Shown here: positions 1 to 9,342 of the stretch, piece after piece
How the letters are laid out: the number at the start of each line of letters is the position of its first letter
How positions within the stretch are numbered: position 1 is the first letter of the stretch
From: Hyphomicrobiales bacterium
GTDB taxonomy: Bacteria; Pseudomonadota; Alphaproteobacteria; Rhizobiales; Rhizobiaceae
NCBI GenBank assembly: GCA_900469475.1
Contig: UBXG01000009.1
Span: forward strand, 186,001-250,000
Length of the DNA: 64,000 nucleotides
Direction of reading: 5' to 3'
Made by a program: the position numbers and the translations under genes
Notes under the pieces: model-generated
What the model saw: only the letters and a program-made list of their open reading frames with translations
The model's database searches: none
Told to the model about the DNA's origin: nothing

Positions 1-87
1 GGGCGCATGCAGGCTGCCGAGATGGCGATGGTTGAGGCCATGCTGACCACGTATGAAGACTTCCCAAAGCGGCCATTCACTGGACAT
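1..87 (-). CDS. paaB: Phenylacetyl-CoA epoxidase subunit PaaB (5' part only)
   Basis: The minus strand reads an ATG at 85-87 with a GGGAGTGAG-type ribosome site just upstream, followed by MSSEWPLWEVFIRGQ and then HGLNHRHLGSLHA, which is the characteristic N-terminus of PaaB. The gene runs off the left edge, so only about 29 residues are visible. PaaB is a small structural subunit of the PaaABCE complex that epoxidises the ring of phenylacetyl-CoA in the cytoplasm. It lies 30 bp downstream of paaA on the same strand, as in other paa operons. The call rests on the N-terminal motif and on gene order. Confidence 0.85.
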   Translation of the reverse strand, partial: MSSEWPLWEVFIRGQHGLNHRHLGSLHAP

Positions 88-117
88 GTTTCTCACTCCC
101 TGACTATACCGCGCGCC

Positions 118-1122
118 TTATTCGGCGGCGACCTTTGCCGCGCCGTGACGCTCCGCAGCCTTCTCGGCATGCGCCGTCAGGCCGTCGCGAAACCACGCGC
201 CATCGTCCCAGGCCTGTTTGCGGGCATTCAGCCGCTCCGCATTGCAGGGACCATTGCCGGCGATGACGTTGAAGAATTCCTCCCAGTCCGGCTCGCCGAA
301 ATCATAGCCGCCCTTTGTCTCGTTCCATTTAAGATCCGGATCGGGAACGGTCAGGCCAAGATATTCGGCCTGCGGCACTGTCTGGTCGACGAATTTCTGC
401 CGCAGTTCGTCATTGGAATTCTGCTTGATCTTCCAGGCCATCGACTGGGCCGAATGCACGGAGGCATCGTCCGAAGGGCCGAACATCATCAGCGACGGCC
501 ACCACCAGCGGTTCAACGCATCCTGCACCATGGCCTTCTGCGCCGGCGTGCCCTTCACCATTTTCATCAGGATGTCGAAGCCCTGGCGCTGATGGAAGCT
601 TTCTTCCTTGCAGATGCGCACCATCGCCCGCGCATAGGGGCCGTAGGAACAACGCTGCAGGGGTACCTGGTTCATAATGGCCGCGCCATCGACGAGCCAG
701 CCGATCGCGCCGATATCGGCCCAGGTCAGCGTCGGATAGTTGAAGATGGAGGAGTATTTTGCCTTGCCGGAATGCAGCTGCTCATACATCTCGTCGCGGC
801 TGATGCCGAGCGTCTCGGCGGCACAGTAGAGATAAAGACCGTGACCGGCTTCGTCCTGCACCTTGGCAAGCAGGATCGCCTTGCGTTCCAGCGTCGGAGC
901 ACGGGTAATCCAGTTGCCTTCCGGAAGCTGGCCGACGATTTCGGAATGAGCGTGCTGGCTGATCTGGCGGATCAACGTCTTGCGGTAGCCTTCCGGCATC
1001 CATTCCTTCGGCTCGATCTTCTGGCCGGCATCGACGCGTTCCTGAAAGGCGCGCTCCTGCGGGTCCATCTCGTCGAGGGAACGGATGCGGGCGCCATCGG
1101 TTTTCACCATCTGTGCATACAT
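118..1122 (-). CDS. paaA: 1,2-phenylacetyl-CoA epoxidase catalytic subunit PaaA
   Basis: A 334-residue protein of the usual PaaA length. It is the catalytic, di-iron subunit of the multicomponent epoxidase that turns phenylacetyl-CoA into ring-1,2-epoxyphenylacetyl-CoA, the first ring-attack step of aerobic phenylacetate catabolism. Two carboxylate-bridged ExxH metal motifs are visible, EAGH at residues 91-94 and ESFH at 174-177, in the ferritin-like core. The ATG at 1122 is preceded by GGAGGAAAG. paaB follows 30 bp downstream and paaX lies upstream on the same strand, separated by about 300 bp that contain a TetR-type palindrome. Family assignment is firm; activity is inferred from the family. 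Confidence 0.95.
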   Translation of the reverse strand: MYAQMVKTDGARIRSLDEMDPQERAFQERVDAGQKIEPKEWMPEGYRKTLIRQISQHAHSEIVGQLPEGNWITRAPTLERKAILLAKVQDEAGHGLYLYCAAETLGISRDEMYEQLHSGKAKYSSIFNYPTLTWADIGAIGWLVDGAAIMNQVPLQRCSYGPYARAMVRICKEESFHQRQGFDILMKMVKGTPAQKAMVQDALNRWWWPSLMMFGPSDDASVHSAQSMAWKIKQNSNDELRQKFVDQTVPQAEYLGLTVPDPDLKWNETKGGYDFGEPDWEEFFNVIAGNGPCNAERLNARKQAWDDGAWFRDGLTAHAEKAAERHGAAKVAAE

Positions 1123-1285
1123 TGATCTTTCCTCCGTCTTCGCGCCTCCCGCGCGATCGAGAATGATCGCAAGCCTGCAGTCGCCTTGAAAACTTCAGGC
1201 AAGCTGAAGCTTCAAGGCACCGCCAGTATAAGCCTGTTTCTCGTTCTCCTCCACGAAACAGCGATCCGGGGCAAACGCATTAACC

Positions 1286-1297
1286 GACCGATCGGTC
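1286..1297. promoter_or_regulatory. Palindromic operator-like site upstream of paaA
   Basis: GACCGATCGGTC is a perfect 12-bp palindrome in the 297-bp gap between paaA and paaX. ACCGACCG/CGGTCGGT-like cores are typical of TetR-family operators. Some bacteria use a TetR-type PaaR for paa genes, whereas PaaX sites look different. It lies about 165 bp upstream of the paaA start. No experimental evidence can be read from sequence, and the rest of this gap shows no gene. Confidence 0.4.
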
Positions 1298-1419
1298 ATT
1301 TATTAGCATGCGATATGTCACAATGCAAATGAATTTTTAGAGTTTTCTGTGACATTCAATGCCGTGAAAGCACGTGGCAAGCCGAACTCCCTCACTATGT
1401 ACCTGAGCGGATTGATCCT

Positions 1420-2328
1420 TCAGCGTGCCTTGAGGTGATCGAGCCGAGCCTGGCTTGCCGGCGTCATCTCTGGAAGCTTGCCCGATTCATTCACGAAACG
1501 GCGAGCGACGTAGCCGTCAGCTTTTTTTGACAGACGCAAATAAAGCTCGGCAAACAACCGCCGCGCCTCCTCGCCCGGCCAATTATCCGGCAGGGCGGAC
1601 TTGGGAAGATGCGGCTCGCGCAACATGATCAGGCGATACTGATGCACAAGCAGCAGCCGCGCAATCAGGCAATCGAACGGCGATAGCGCGGCACAATTTC
1701 CGACGCGCCGCGCAAACGATCCGAACCGCGCAGTAAATTCGCTGTAGGCTTCGGCGAAACGTGGCAGGTTCCATGCTTCTTCCGCAAATTCCCGCAAAGC
1801 GCCGTTCTCGGTCGCCAGCTGCGCGTCGAAAACGACGACACGCCCAGGCAAAGGCGGCGCGGGATGGGTCCCCATCGCCAGGCGCGGGTTCAGCCTGGCA
1901 AATCCCTCCCGCTCAAGGCCCTGCATGATCTCTTCCGGAGCCGGTCCGTTGATCAGGACGAATTGCCAGCGGACGGCGGACTGCGGTCCATAGAACAGAG
2001 TAGCGGCCTCCGCGAATTCGGTCTGCGCGGCCTTGGTCAGCCGATAGAAGCTACGGCGCCCTTCGCGCTCTCCTGCAAGCTGGCCCGCTGCAACCAGCCG
2101 CGACACGGCGGTGCGCACCAGCGTTTCGGTGATCCCAACGCTCTTGCATGTCTCGATAAGGTTGCCGATCCAGACGACGCCGCCCCGCGGCTCGATGACA
2201 TCGCCATAGATCGTGACGATGAAACTCGCCGCTTTGATCGGCAGATCGACGAGAAGCGCTGCGACCGCTTCGCTCAAGTCGTCTCCGAGTTTGACGTTAT
2301 CAGCCGACAATAGAGCTCTTCTCCGCAT
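1420..2328 (-). CDS. paaX: Phenylacetate operon repressor PaaX
   Basis: A 302-residue protein with the PaaX layout. An N-terminal winged-helix domain (about residues 20-95, including IGNLIETCKSVGITETLVRT) is followed by the PaaX central and C-terminal domains (LLLVHQYRLIMLREPHLPKS...WPGEEARRLFAELY). PaaX is a GntR-like repressor that binds paa promoters and is released by phenylacetyl-CoA. It sits immediately upstream of paaA on the same strand, which fits local control. The start codon has only a weak ribosome site, so the exact N-terminus is less certain than the identity. Confidence 0.9.
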   Translation of the reverse strand: MRRRALLSADNVKLGDDLSEAVAALLVDLPIKAASFIVTIYGDVIEPRGGVVWIGNLIETCKSVGITETLVRTAVSRLVAAGQLAGEREGRRSFYRLTKAAQTEFAEAATLFYGPQSAVRWQFVLINGPAPEEIMQGLEREGFARLNPRLAMGTHPAPPLPGRVVVFDAQLATENGALREFAEEAWNLPRFAEAYSEFTARFGSFARRVGNCAALSPFDCLIARLLLVHQYRLIMLREPHLPKSALPDNWPGEEARRLFAELYLRLSKKADGYVARRFVNESGKLPEMTPASQARLDHLKAR

Positions 2329-2393
2329 CTTTATCGTTAGGATTTATTAGCGTGAGACACTCGCACTATTCAAGGCGAGTACGGACAGAGGCT

Positions 2394-2873
2394 TTATCGC
2401 GACACGTTCGTCGGCAACGCCGTAGTGTATTTGACGCATTTCAGCGAGAAGTGCGACGATGAGCTCAGCACGGCTTCATGGGTCAGGATACCCCGCATCA
2501 AAAGCCCTTCATATTCCCTGACATCGGCGACGACGGCACGGATCAGGTAATCCCACTCCCCCGACATGGAGTAACATTCCAGCACCTCGCGATAGCTGGC
2601 GATGAACTGTTCGAAATCGCGGCGGGTCGCAGGATCATGGGTCTTCATCTTGACCTGGCAGAAGACGTTCAGCCCCTTACCAATCTTGTCGGGATCGACA
2701 AGGCGAACCGTCCGACCCAGCACGCCGGCGCTCTCCAGCGCCTTGATCCTTCGCCAGCAGGACGCAGGCGACGCGCCGACCTTTTCTGACAGTGCCGCCT
2801 GGCTGATATCGCCTTCCTCCTGCAGTACGCGCAGAATCGCTCTGTCGACGTGATCAAGATCGAAATCTTCCAT
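2394..2873 (-). CDS. Lrp/AsnC-family transcriptional regulator
   Basis: A 159-residue Lrp-type protein. It has an N-terminal HTH (LDHVDRAILRVLQEEGDISQAALSEKVGAS...CWRRIKALESAGVL, residues 6-55) and a C-terminal RAM/AsnC ligand-binding domain. It is divergent from the 2-oxoacid dehydrogenase genes starting at 2992, with a 118-bp intergenic region between them. That is the arrangement of BdkR/BkdR-type local activators, which sense amino acids and switch on the adjacent dehydrogenase. The ligand (branched-chain or aromatic amino acid) cannot be read from sequence. Confidence 0.85.
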   Translation of the reverse strand: MEDFDLDHVDRAILRVLQEEGDISQAALSEKVGASPASCWRRIKALESAGVLGRTVRLVDPDKIGKGLNVFCQVKMKTHDPATRRDFEQFIASYREVLECYSMSGEWDYLIRAVVADVREYEGLLMRGILTHEAVLSSSSHFSLKCVKYTTALPTNVSR

Positions 2874-2991
2874 TCAGAAACCCGCCATGGATGAAACATC
2901 TCTTTCAAAAGCTACCGCAAAACCTGCCAAATTGAAAGGAATAGAGCTAACCCTTGAATTAAAATAGTTGGGCCATCTGTAGGAGGATCAC

Positions 2992-5070
2992 ATGGCCCAG
3001 CTAGCCTTCAAAAGCCACGAGCGGAACTCGCTCGACGATCACATCGATTGGCGCAAGGTTGCCTATCTCGTTCACCTCTCCCGGGCTCTCGACGAGATGG
3101 AGGAGAAACGCCTCGTTCCGGAAAAGAAGGTTCTCTATCAGTTTTCCGCACGCGGCCACGACATGGCGCAGATCCTCCTTGGAATGCAGCTGACGGGCCT
3201 GCACGATGCGACCTGTGGTTATTATCGCTCACGACCGCTGTTACTCTCGCTTGGCGTCGATCCGGCCGATGCGCTCGGCTCGGCCATGGGCCGCGCTGGC
3301 GGCTATTCCGACGGGCGCGACATTGGTGTCGTCTTCAACTATCCGAACCATGCCGGCGCCTCGGCCTTGCCCATGTGCGGTGGCGTCGGAGCGCAATACA
3401 CGCCGACGGCCGGCTGGGCGCAGGCGATGAAATATTATGCCACCACATTGGGCCGCGAGGAGTATGCGCGGGATATCGGTGTTGTGCTTGGCGGCGATGG
3501 CTCCGTTGCCTCGAATGGCTTCTGGGCTGCATTGACCGCTGCCACGACGCAGGCGCTGCCGATGCTGTTCTATATCGAGGACAATGGATTTGGCATCTCG
3601 GTGCCTTCGACGGCGCAGACGCCGGGAGGGAATATCGCAGCCAATCTCGCGAGCTGGAAAAATCTCGCAATCTTCGACGGCGACGGATGCAACCCGGCCG
3701 AAGCCGCGCATCTGGTGCAAGATGCCGTCTCGTTTGTTCGTGACGAACGCAAGCCGGCGCTTCTCAGGCTCACGGTTCCGCGCCTCGAGGGCCATAGTTT
3801 TCAAGACACGCAGACCTACAAGAGCGAGGAAACCGTAAAGCGCGAATGGGAGCGCGATCCCCTGCCGCGCCTGAAGGATTTCCTCGTTCCCGCCGTGATG
3901 ACGATGCGGGAATGGGATGCTTGCGAAAGCGAAGCGCGCGATATAGCCGAAAACGCCCGCGCGCAAGCTGAAAACAGGCCGGTCGCCGCCCCCTCCTCCG
4001 TAACCCGCCATGTATTCTTCGACGGCGATATGCAGACGATGGGCGGGCAGCATCCATCCGGATATGAGCCTCCAGCGACAACGGATGTACCGGAAACCTC
4101 CGGCCCACGCATCAACATGGTCACGGCCATTCGCAGAACACTCGAACACGAGATGACGATCAACGAGCGCGTTGTCATGTTCGGCGAGGATATCGGCCCC
4201 AAGGGCGGGGTTCATGCCGTCACCCTCGGCATGCAGGAAAAATTCGGCAGCGAGCGGGTTTTCGATACTTCGCTATCCGAAGAGGGCATCATCGGCCGTG
4301 CTGTCGGTATGGCGCTCGCCGGGCTCGTCCCCATTCCGGAAATCCAGTTTCGGAAATATGCCGAACCGGCGACCGAACAGCTGAACGATTGCGGCACCAT
4401 CCGCTGGCGTACCAACAATCGCTTCGCAGCCCCCATCGTGGTCCGCATGCCCGGCGGCTTCTTCAAATGTGGCGATCCCTGGCACAGCCAAACCAACGAA
4501 GTGGCCTTCGTCCATCAGCCAGGCTGGAAGGTTGCCGTTCCATCGAATGCAGAGGATGCCGTCGGCCTGCTGCGCACCTCGATCCGCGGCAACGACCCGG
4601 TCATCTTCTTCGAGCATCGGGCGATGCTCGATCACGCTTGGGCGCGTCGCCCCTACCCCGGCGACGATTTCGCGCTGCCCTTCGGCAAGGCGAAGCTGAC
4701 GCGGACCGGCAGCGCCATCACCATCGTCACCTGGGGCGCAATGGTGCAGCGCTGTGAGGAGGCAGCCGAGGGCATCTCCGCCGATATCCTCGATCTCCGC
4801 ACACTGATGCCCTGGGATCAGGAGGCCGTGCTTGCGTCGGTCGCCAAGACGCACCGTTGCCTCATCGTCCACGAAGATCTCGAAGCCGCAGGCTTCGGCG
4901 CGGAAATTGCCGCCATCATTGCAGACAAGGCCTTCACGGATCTCGATGCGCCCGTCTCACGCCTGACCATGCCGGATATTCCCAGCCCCCATAACCCGGT
5001 GCTTCTCGACTGGGCCGTCCCGTCTAGCGAGCGGATCGCCAAACGCATTGCCGAAATCCTGGAGTTTTAG
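2992..5070 (+). CDS. Fused E1 alpha-beta subunit of a 2-oxoacid dehydrogenase complex
   Basis: A 692-residue protein that joins E1 alpha (about residues 1-340) and E1 beta (about 375-692) in one chain. The alpha half contains the thiamine-diphosphate motif GDGS...N near residue 166. The beta half begins INMVTAIRRTLEHEM and contains GEDIG. It would decarboxylate a 2-oxoacid and reductively acylate the E2 lipoyl arm. GGAGGATCAC precedes the ATG. The E2 gene begins 1 bp after the stop and an aminotransferase follows, so the three genes look like one operon. Substrates for such E1 enzymes include branched-chain 2-oxoacids; here an aryl-pyruvate is also plausible given the paa neighbours. No E3 (lipoamide dehydrogenase) gene is in the window. 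Confidence 0.9.
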   Translation: MAQLAFKSHERNSLDDHIDWRKVAYLVHLSRALDEMEEKRLVPEKKVLYQFSARGHDMAQILLGMQLTGLHDATCGYYRSRPLLLSLGVDPADALGSAMGRAGGYSDGRDIGVVFNYPNHAGASALPMCGGVGAQYTPTAGWAQAMKYYATTLGREEYARDIGVVLGGDGSVASNGFWAALTAATTQALPMLFYIEDNGFGISVPSTAQTPGGNIAANLASWKNLAIFDGDGCNPAEAAHLVQDAVSFVRDERKPALLRLTVPRLEGHSFQDTQTYKSEETVKREWERDPLPRLKDFLVPAVMTMREWDACESEARDIAENARAQAENRPVAAPSSVTRHVFFDGDMQTMGGQHPSGYEPPATTDVPETSGPRINMVTAIRRTLEHEMTINERVVMFGEDIGPKGGVHAVTLGMQEKFGSERVFDTSLSEEGIIGRAVGMALAGLVPIPEIQFRKYAEPATEQLNDCGTIRWRTNNRFAAPIVVRMPGGFFKCGDPWHSQTNEVAFVHQPGWKVAVPSNAEDAVGLLRTSIRGNDPVIFFEHRAMLDHAWARRPYPGDDFALPFGKAKLTRTGSAITIVTWGAMVQRCEEAAEGISADILDLRTLMPWDQEAVLASVAKTHRCLIVHEDLEAAGFGAEIAAIIADKAFTDLDAPVSRLTMPDIPSPHNPVLLDWAVPSSERIAKRIAEILEF

Positions 5071-5071
5071 G

Positions 5072-6289
5072 ATGACTGGTATCATCGAGATCAGGGCTCC
5101 GATCGAGCAAGAGGGCACGAAAGCGATTGTGCGAAACTGGCTGAAGCGGATCGGCGACCACGTGAAAGAAGGCGATGCGCTTGTCGAACTGGAAACCGAC
5201 AAGGTCACCCAGGAGATAGCGGCGCAATGCGACGGTATCCTGAGCGAAATTGCGATGGAGGATGGCGATGACGCCACGCCGGGGGCGATCCTCGGGCGCA
5301 TGAGCATCGAAAACGCGAGCGGTGCTGCAGCGCAAGCGGCCGAGGTTCCGTTGCAGATACAGCCGGCCTCACCTGCCACGGCCTCCGCCGCCGCTTATTA
5401 TTCACCCGCCGTTCGCAAGGCCGCCGAGGAATACGGGATCGACCCGGCCAGTCTGAAAGGCAGCGGCAGGGATGGGCGAGTCACACGCGCCGATATGGAT
5501 CATGCGCTGGAAGCCGCCAAGCCGCATCCATCCGCGCCGGTGTCACAGCGGGTCGAGGCTGGGCAGACCCCGCCGGCAGTCGCGGCTGACGGCAAATCTC
5601 GGATCGTTCCCCATTCGGCCATGCGGCTTTCGATCGCAAGGCACATGGCTCAATCATTGGCGACGGCGCCGCAGGTCACCGCTATCTTCGAGGCGGATTT
5701 CACGGCGATCATGCGCCATCGCGAAAACAACAAGGCCCGACTGAAGGCCAAAGGCGTGAACCTATCCTATACTGCCTATTTCGTGGCGGCATCCGTTGCG
5801 GCCATGAAACTCGTCGCCGAAGTCAACAGCCAATGGCATGATGACAATCTCGAGATCTTCGAAGATATCAATATCGGGATCGGCATCGCATTGGGCGACA
5901 AGGGCCTGGTCGCGCCGATCATTCGGCAGGCGCAGAATCTCCAACTTGAGGCGATCGCCGCAAGGCTCCAGGATCTGACGGACCGGGCGCGATCCAATGC
6001 GCTCAAGGCCGACGATATGAAAGGCGGGACCTTTACGATCTCCAATCATGGCGTTTCCGGCTCCCTGGTCGCATCTCCCATCATCATCAATCAGCCGCAA
6101 TCCGCCATCCTCGGCATCGGCAAGCTGGAGAAGCGTGTCATCGTTCGGGAGGTCGATGGGGCCGATACGATCCAGATCCGCCCGATGGCCTATGTGTCCC
6201 TGACGATCGACCATCGCTCCCTGGACGGCCACCAAACGAACGCGTGGTTGTCGGAGTTCGTGCGGGTTCTGCAGGATTGGCCGCAATAG
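5072..6289 (+). CDS. E2 dihydrolipoamide acyltransferase of the same complex
   Basis: A 405-residue E2 chosen from the ATG at 5072, 1 bp after the E1 stop and with GGAG upstream. An in-frame upstream start at 5048 would overlap E1. Domains in order: a single lipoyl domain with the acceptor lysine in ETDKVT (K44); a peripheral subunit-binding domain near residues 105-140 (YSPAVRKAAEEYGID...GRDGRVT); and a catalytic acyltransferase domain ending in DHRSLDG (His and Asp about 25 residues from the C-terminus). It transfers the acyl group from lipoate to CoA. The lipoyl domain resembles the SucB type, so the substrate class is not fixed by sequence. Confidence 0.92.
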   Translation: MTGIIEIRAPIEQEGTKAIVRNWLKRIGDHVKEGDALVELETDKVTQEIAAQCDGILSEIAMEDGDDATPGAILGRMSIENASGAAAQAAEVPLQIQPASPATASAAAYYSPAVRKAAEEYGIDPASLKGSGRDGRVTRADMDHALEAAKPHPSAPVSQRVEAGQTPPAVAADGKSRIVPHSAMRLSIARHMAQSLATAPQVTAIFEADFTAIMRHRENNKARLKAKGVNLSYTAYFVAASVAAMKLVAEVNSQWHDDNLEIFEDINIGIGIALGDKGLVAPIIRQAQNLQLEAIAARLQDLTDRARSNALKADDMKGGTFTISNHGVSGSLVASPIIINQPQSAILGIGKLEKRVIVREVDGADTIQIRPMAYVSLTIDHRSLDGHQTNAWLSEFVRVLQDWPQ

Positions 6290-6305
6290 GGAAAGGGATG
6301 GGTCA

Positions 6306-7496
6306 ATGAATAAGACAGCGTTTTTCGACAGCCTTACGGAACAGAAGCCCGATCCCCTGCTTGAACTGATTGCCAAGTTCGCGGCCGACCCGAGGCCCGG
6401 AAAGATCGACCTCGGCGTTGGCGTCTATCGCGATGAAACCGGCCGAACGCCGGTCATGAAAGCTGTCAAGGCAGCCGAACATCATCTCTGGGAAACGCAG
6501 CAATCCAAATCCTATATCGGTCCGGAAGGCGATCCTGTTTTCCTTAGAGCATTAGCGTCCGAAGTCTTCGGCGAGCGCCGTGGTGGCAAGCCGGTCGCGG
6601 GAATTCAGACACCGGGCGGCACCGGCGCTCTGCGCCTGGCTGCGGAACTGCTTGCTCTCGACAAGCGACGGAAAATCTGGATCGGCACGCCCACTTGGGT
6701 CAATCACCAGGCAATCTTTGCCAGCGTCGGCCTTGAGATCGCAACCTATCGCTTCTTCGACATTGAAAAGCAGGCCGTCCTCGTTGACGAGATGCTGGCA
6801 ACCCTGCGGAACGCTGCTCCCGGCGATGCCGTGCTGCTGCAAACGAGCTGCCATAATCCGACAGGCGCCGCGTTATCGCGGCAAAACTGGCGAGATATTG
6901 CCGACATCATCGCTGCCAATGGATTGATCCCGCTCTTCGACAATGCCTATCAAGGTCTTGGACGTGGACGCGTTGAAGATGCGGCCGGCATGATTGATGT
7001 CATCGAAACAGTCGCTGAGGCCATGGTTGCCGTCTCCTGCTCCAAATCCTTCTCGCTCTATAGGGAGCGCACCGGCGCGGCCTATCTCTTCGGGGATCGG
7101 CAGGCATCCTTGAGCAAAGCTATAGGCAATCTCGCAAGCTATGCCCGCACGAGCTATTCCATGCCGCCCGCGCACGGAGCAGCCATCGTCGCCGCAACCC
7201 TTGAGGACCCTTCACTGCACCGGACCTGGGTCGATGAACTCAGCGAAATGCGCACGCGCATCGTCGAGATCCGCCAGGCTGCTGCCGAGGCTTTTGGCCA
7301 ATTCCGCGCGGAGCTCACCAATATCGGTTCGCAGGAAGGCATGTTCTCCCTGCTGCCGATCTGTCCGGAAAATGTTCGGCAGCTTCGCTCCGAGCATGGC
7401 ATCTACATGCCGGATTCCGGTCGGATCAACGTGGCTGGGATGCGGGTCAGGGATATTGCATCCGTAGCGGAGCGCATCGGTCCCTATCTGACTTGA
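6306..7496 (+). CDS. Class I aminotransferase, aspartate/aromatic type
   Basis: A 396-residue member of the AspC/TyrB branch of class I PLP aminotransferases. Visible motifs include SYIGPEGD, TPGGTGALR, the PLP-ring aspartate in FDNAYQGLGRG and the Schiff-base lysine in SCSKSFSLYRERTGA (near residue 246). It would interconvert aspartate or aromatic amino acids and their 2-oxoacids with 2-oxoglutarate. It starts 16 bp after the E2 stop, with a purine-rich GGGAAAGGGATGGGTCA leader. Placement in an operon with a 2-oxoacid dehydrogenase suggests it supplies the 2-oxoacid, for example phenylpyruvate from phenylalanine. Specificity is inferred from context. Confidence 0.88.
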   Translation: MNKTAFFDSLTEQKPDPLLELIAKFAADPRPGKIDLGVGVYRDETGRTPVMKAVKAAEHHLWETQQSKSYIGPEGDPVFLRALASEVFGERRGGKPVAGIQTPGGTGALRLAAELLALDKRRKIWIGTPTWVNHQAIFASVGLEIATYRFFDIEKQAVLVDEMLATLRNAAPGDAVLLQTSCHNPTGAALSRQNWRDIADIIAANGLIPLFDNAYQGLGRGRVEDAAGMIDVIETVAEAMVAVSCSKSFSLYRERTGAAYLFGDRQASLSKAIGNLASYARTSYSMPPAHGAAIVAATLEDPSLHRTWVDELSEMRTRIVEIRQAAAEAFGQFRAELTNIGSQEGMFSLLPICPENVRQLRSEHGIYMPDSGRINVAGMRVRDIASVAERIGPYLT

Positions 7497-7605
7497 AGGC
7501 TGCGACAACGAGCAGTCGCCATGGGCTTTGACGGACAGCAGGAGGCCGACCTGCATGCTGGCCTCGCAAGAAGCAAGCCGCTCCATAATGCGGTTCAAGA
7601 CACTA

Positions 7606-9342
7606 TTACTGCACCAGCACGGGCTGCGTACATCTCGCGTCAGTGACGCTTACATCAGCCTGGCCGATACCGATGCCGAGGAGACCGAGCGTGCCGTATA
7701 GAACCTGATCAAGCGGCGCGGTCACGACCGACAGCGTGTCAGCAATGGCCGAGAGCACGTCCTTCGGCGTTCCGAGCGTCAGGAAGAGCAATTGGATGGT
7801 GATGGTGGCGTTTTTCAGGAGCGAGGAGACCGTGGATGTCAGGACGCTGTTGGTAGAAACCGTCTTGATCGTGCTGGCCGAAATCTCCGGAGGCTGAAAG
7901 GTCAGTCGCGTCGGGCTCATGTTGGCGATATCGACCTGCGCGCTCGCGATCACTTTCAGAAGAAGGGAATCGATGATCGCAGCCGGCGTGACCCGCGGTT
8001 CGGAGCCGAAATTTACGAAGGCAGATGTGTTAACGTCGCCCAGATCCACCTCGGCAACACCGGGTACGGCATCTATTCCGACGACGGCATTTGGCATGGA
8101 ACCGCCGACACAGGTGATCGAAGCAAGCTTGGCTTCAGCAGGAGCAAGCTCGATATAAAGGGGAACCCTGAGCTTCAGCCCGGCGATCACCGAAAGGCCG
8201 GTGACGGCGACTTCAAGCGCCGCACGGACCTGCGGCGTTCGAACGATCGTGCCCGGTGCACCCACGGCCAGAGCTGGCGTCTGCTGGGACATTTCGCCGA
8301 TCGCTAGTGTCAATTTTGCCGTGGCGACTCCGGGCAATGCCGCTCCGAGATCAAGCGCAATCTGCCTTTGCTGGTTGGCCGCCATTGCCGTGGTGGAAAT
8401 GAGATCCAGCACGTTGATATTGGCAGTCATATTGGGGGATGTGCCAACAATATTGCGCCCCAGCGGACCGAGATTAACGATATCCTGCAGCTTTACGGTC
8501 AATTTCGTGGTACCGAGCGTTTTGCCCAGATTGTTGATGAGGGTGACGACTCCGGCCGAAAGATTCGTCGATTTGCCGAGAGCGCCGAGAATCTTGTCAT
8601 ATGTGACGTCGGTTGCCAGAAGCTCGTTATAGCTTACGCCAGTAAGCTTGAGATCCGTTGCCAACAGATTGAGAAAGCTCAATAGATTGACATTCGCACT
8701 GATGAGCGACTGATAGTCGACGACCTTCAGGGAGATCTGGGTTCCAAGCAAGGTGCCAAGCAACTGGTTGAGAATACCGCCATTGAGGCTCGCAAGCCGC
8801 GATCCCACCGAAAAGGCGGCCAGACGCTCGCTGGACGCGGTGCCCGTCGCGCTCAAGGTCGGCGGTGTAGCAAAGGCGGAAGCGAAAGGCATCACCGCCT
8901 TCTGAGTCAGTGTCACCTTTACGGAATCATATGGCGCGGCTCCCGTCGACGAGAAGCGGTTTGCCAGCGGGACCGATGTGTCCGCCGTATAGGTGCCGAG
9001 CACGAAATTGGCCACGGTCTCATATTGGCCGGAGTTGGCCATGGCCGCACTGACCAGCCCGTTGCTCGTCATATAGTTGCTGCCAGAGGCGACGGCCGCC
9101 GTGGTGCCGTTGCTTTGCAGATTGTTCAAAAGTGCAGTTTGCGCATTTGTAATATTGGAAGCAGCCGATATCGCGCCAATGTCGCTCAACTGCTGCAGGC
9201 GTCGCTGCTGCAGCGTCATCATGCCATAGTCGACGCCGAGACCAAGGCAATAAAGGATCAAAGGCGAGACGAGCGCGGTCGTGATCGCGACGTTTCCTCG
9301 CTTGTCTTTAAGCGACGCGAACCGGCCGAGAAGCTGTTTCAT
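7606..9342 (-). CDS. TadG-like pilus assembly protein
   Basis: A 578-residue protein with an N-terminal cytoplasmic stub, one hydrophobic segment (ITTALVSPLILYCLGLGVDYG, about residues 20-40) and a large secreted domain rich in Asn, Thr and Ala. This is the pattern of TadG-type minor pseudopilins. The RGNVAITTALVSPLI sequence around the membrane segment is the Tad-pilus signature. The start ATG overlaps the stop of the TadE-like gene by one base (TAATG), so the pair is translationally coupled. These proteins assist assembly or anchoring of Flp/Tad adhesive pili. The rest of the tad locus is not in the window. Confidence 0.75.
   Translation of the reverse strand: MKQLLGRFASLKDKRGNVAITTALVSPLILYCLGLGVDYGMMTLQQRRLQQLSDIGAISAASNITNAQTALLNNLQSNGTTAAVASGSNYMTSNGLVSAAMANSGQYETVANFVLGTYTADTSVPLANRFSSTGAAPYDSVKVTLTQKAVMPFASAFATPPTLSATGTASSERLAAFSVGSRLASLNGGILNQLLGTLLGTQISLKVVDYQSLISANVNLLSFLNLLATDLKLTGVSYNELLATDVTYDKILGALGKSTNLSAGVVTLINNLGKTLGTTKLTVKLQDIVNLGPLGRNIVGTSPNMTANINVLDLISTTAMAANQQRQIALDLGAALPGVATAKLTLAIGEMSQQTPALAVGAPGTIVRTPQVRAALEVAVTGLSVIAGLKLRVPLYIELAPAEAKLASITCVGGSMPNAVVGIDAVPGVAEVDLGDVNTSAFVNFGSEPRVTPAAIIDSLLLKVIASAQVDIANMSPTRLTFQPPEISASTIKTVSTNSVLTSTVSSLLKNATITIQLLFLTLGTPKDVLSAIADTLSVVTAPLDQVLYGTLGLLGIGIGQADVSVTDARCTQPVLVQ

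Noticed and set aside
3241..4215. A 324-codon minus-strand open frame inside the E1 gene
   Set aside because: Antisense to the fused dehydrogenase, with no domain and no ribosome site.
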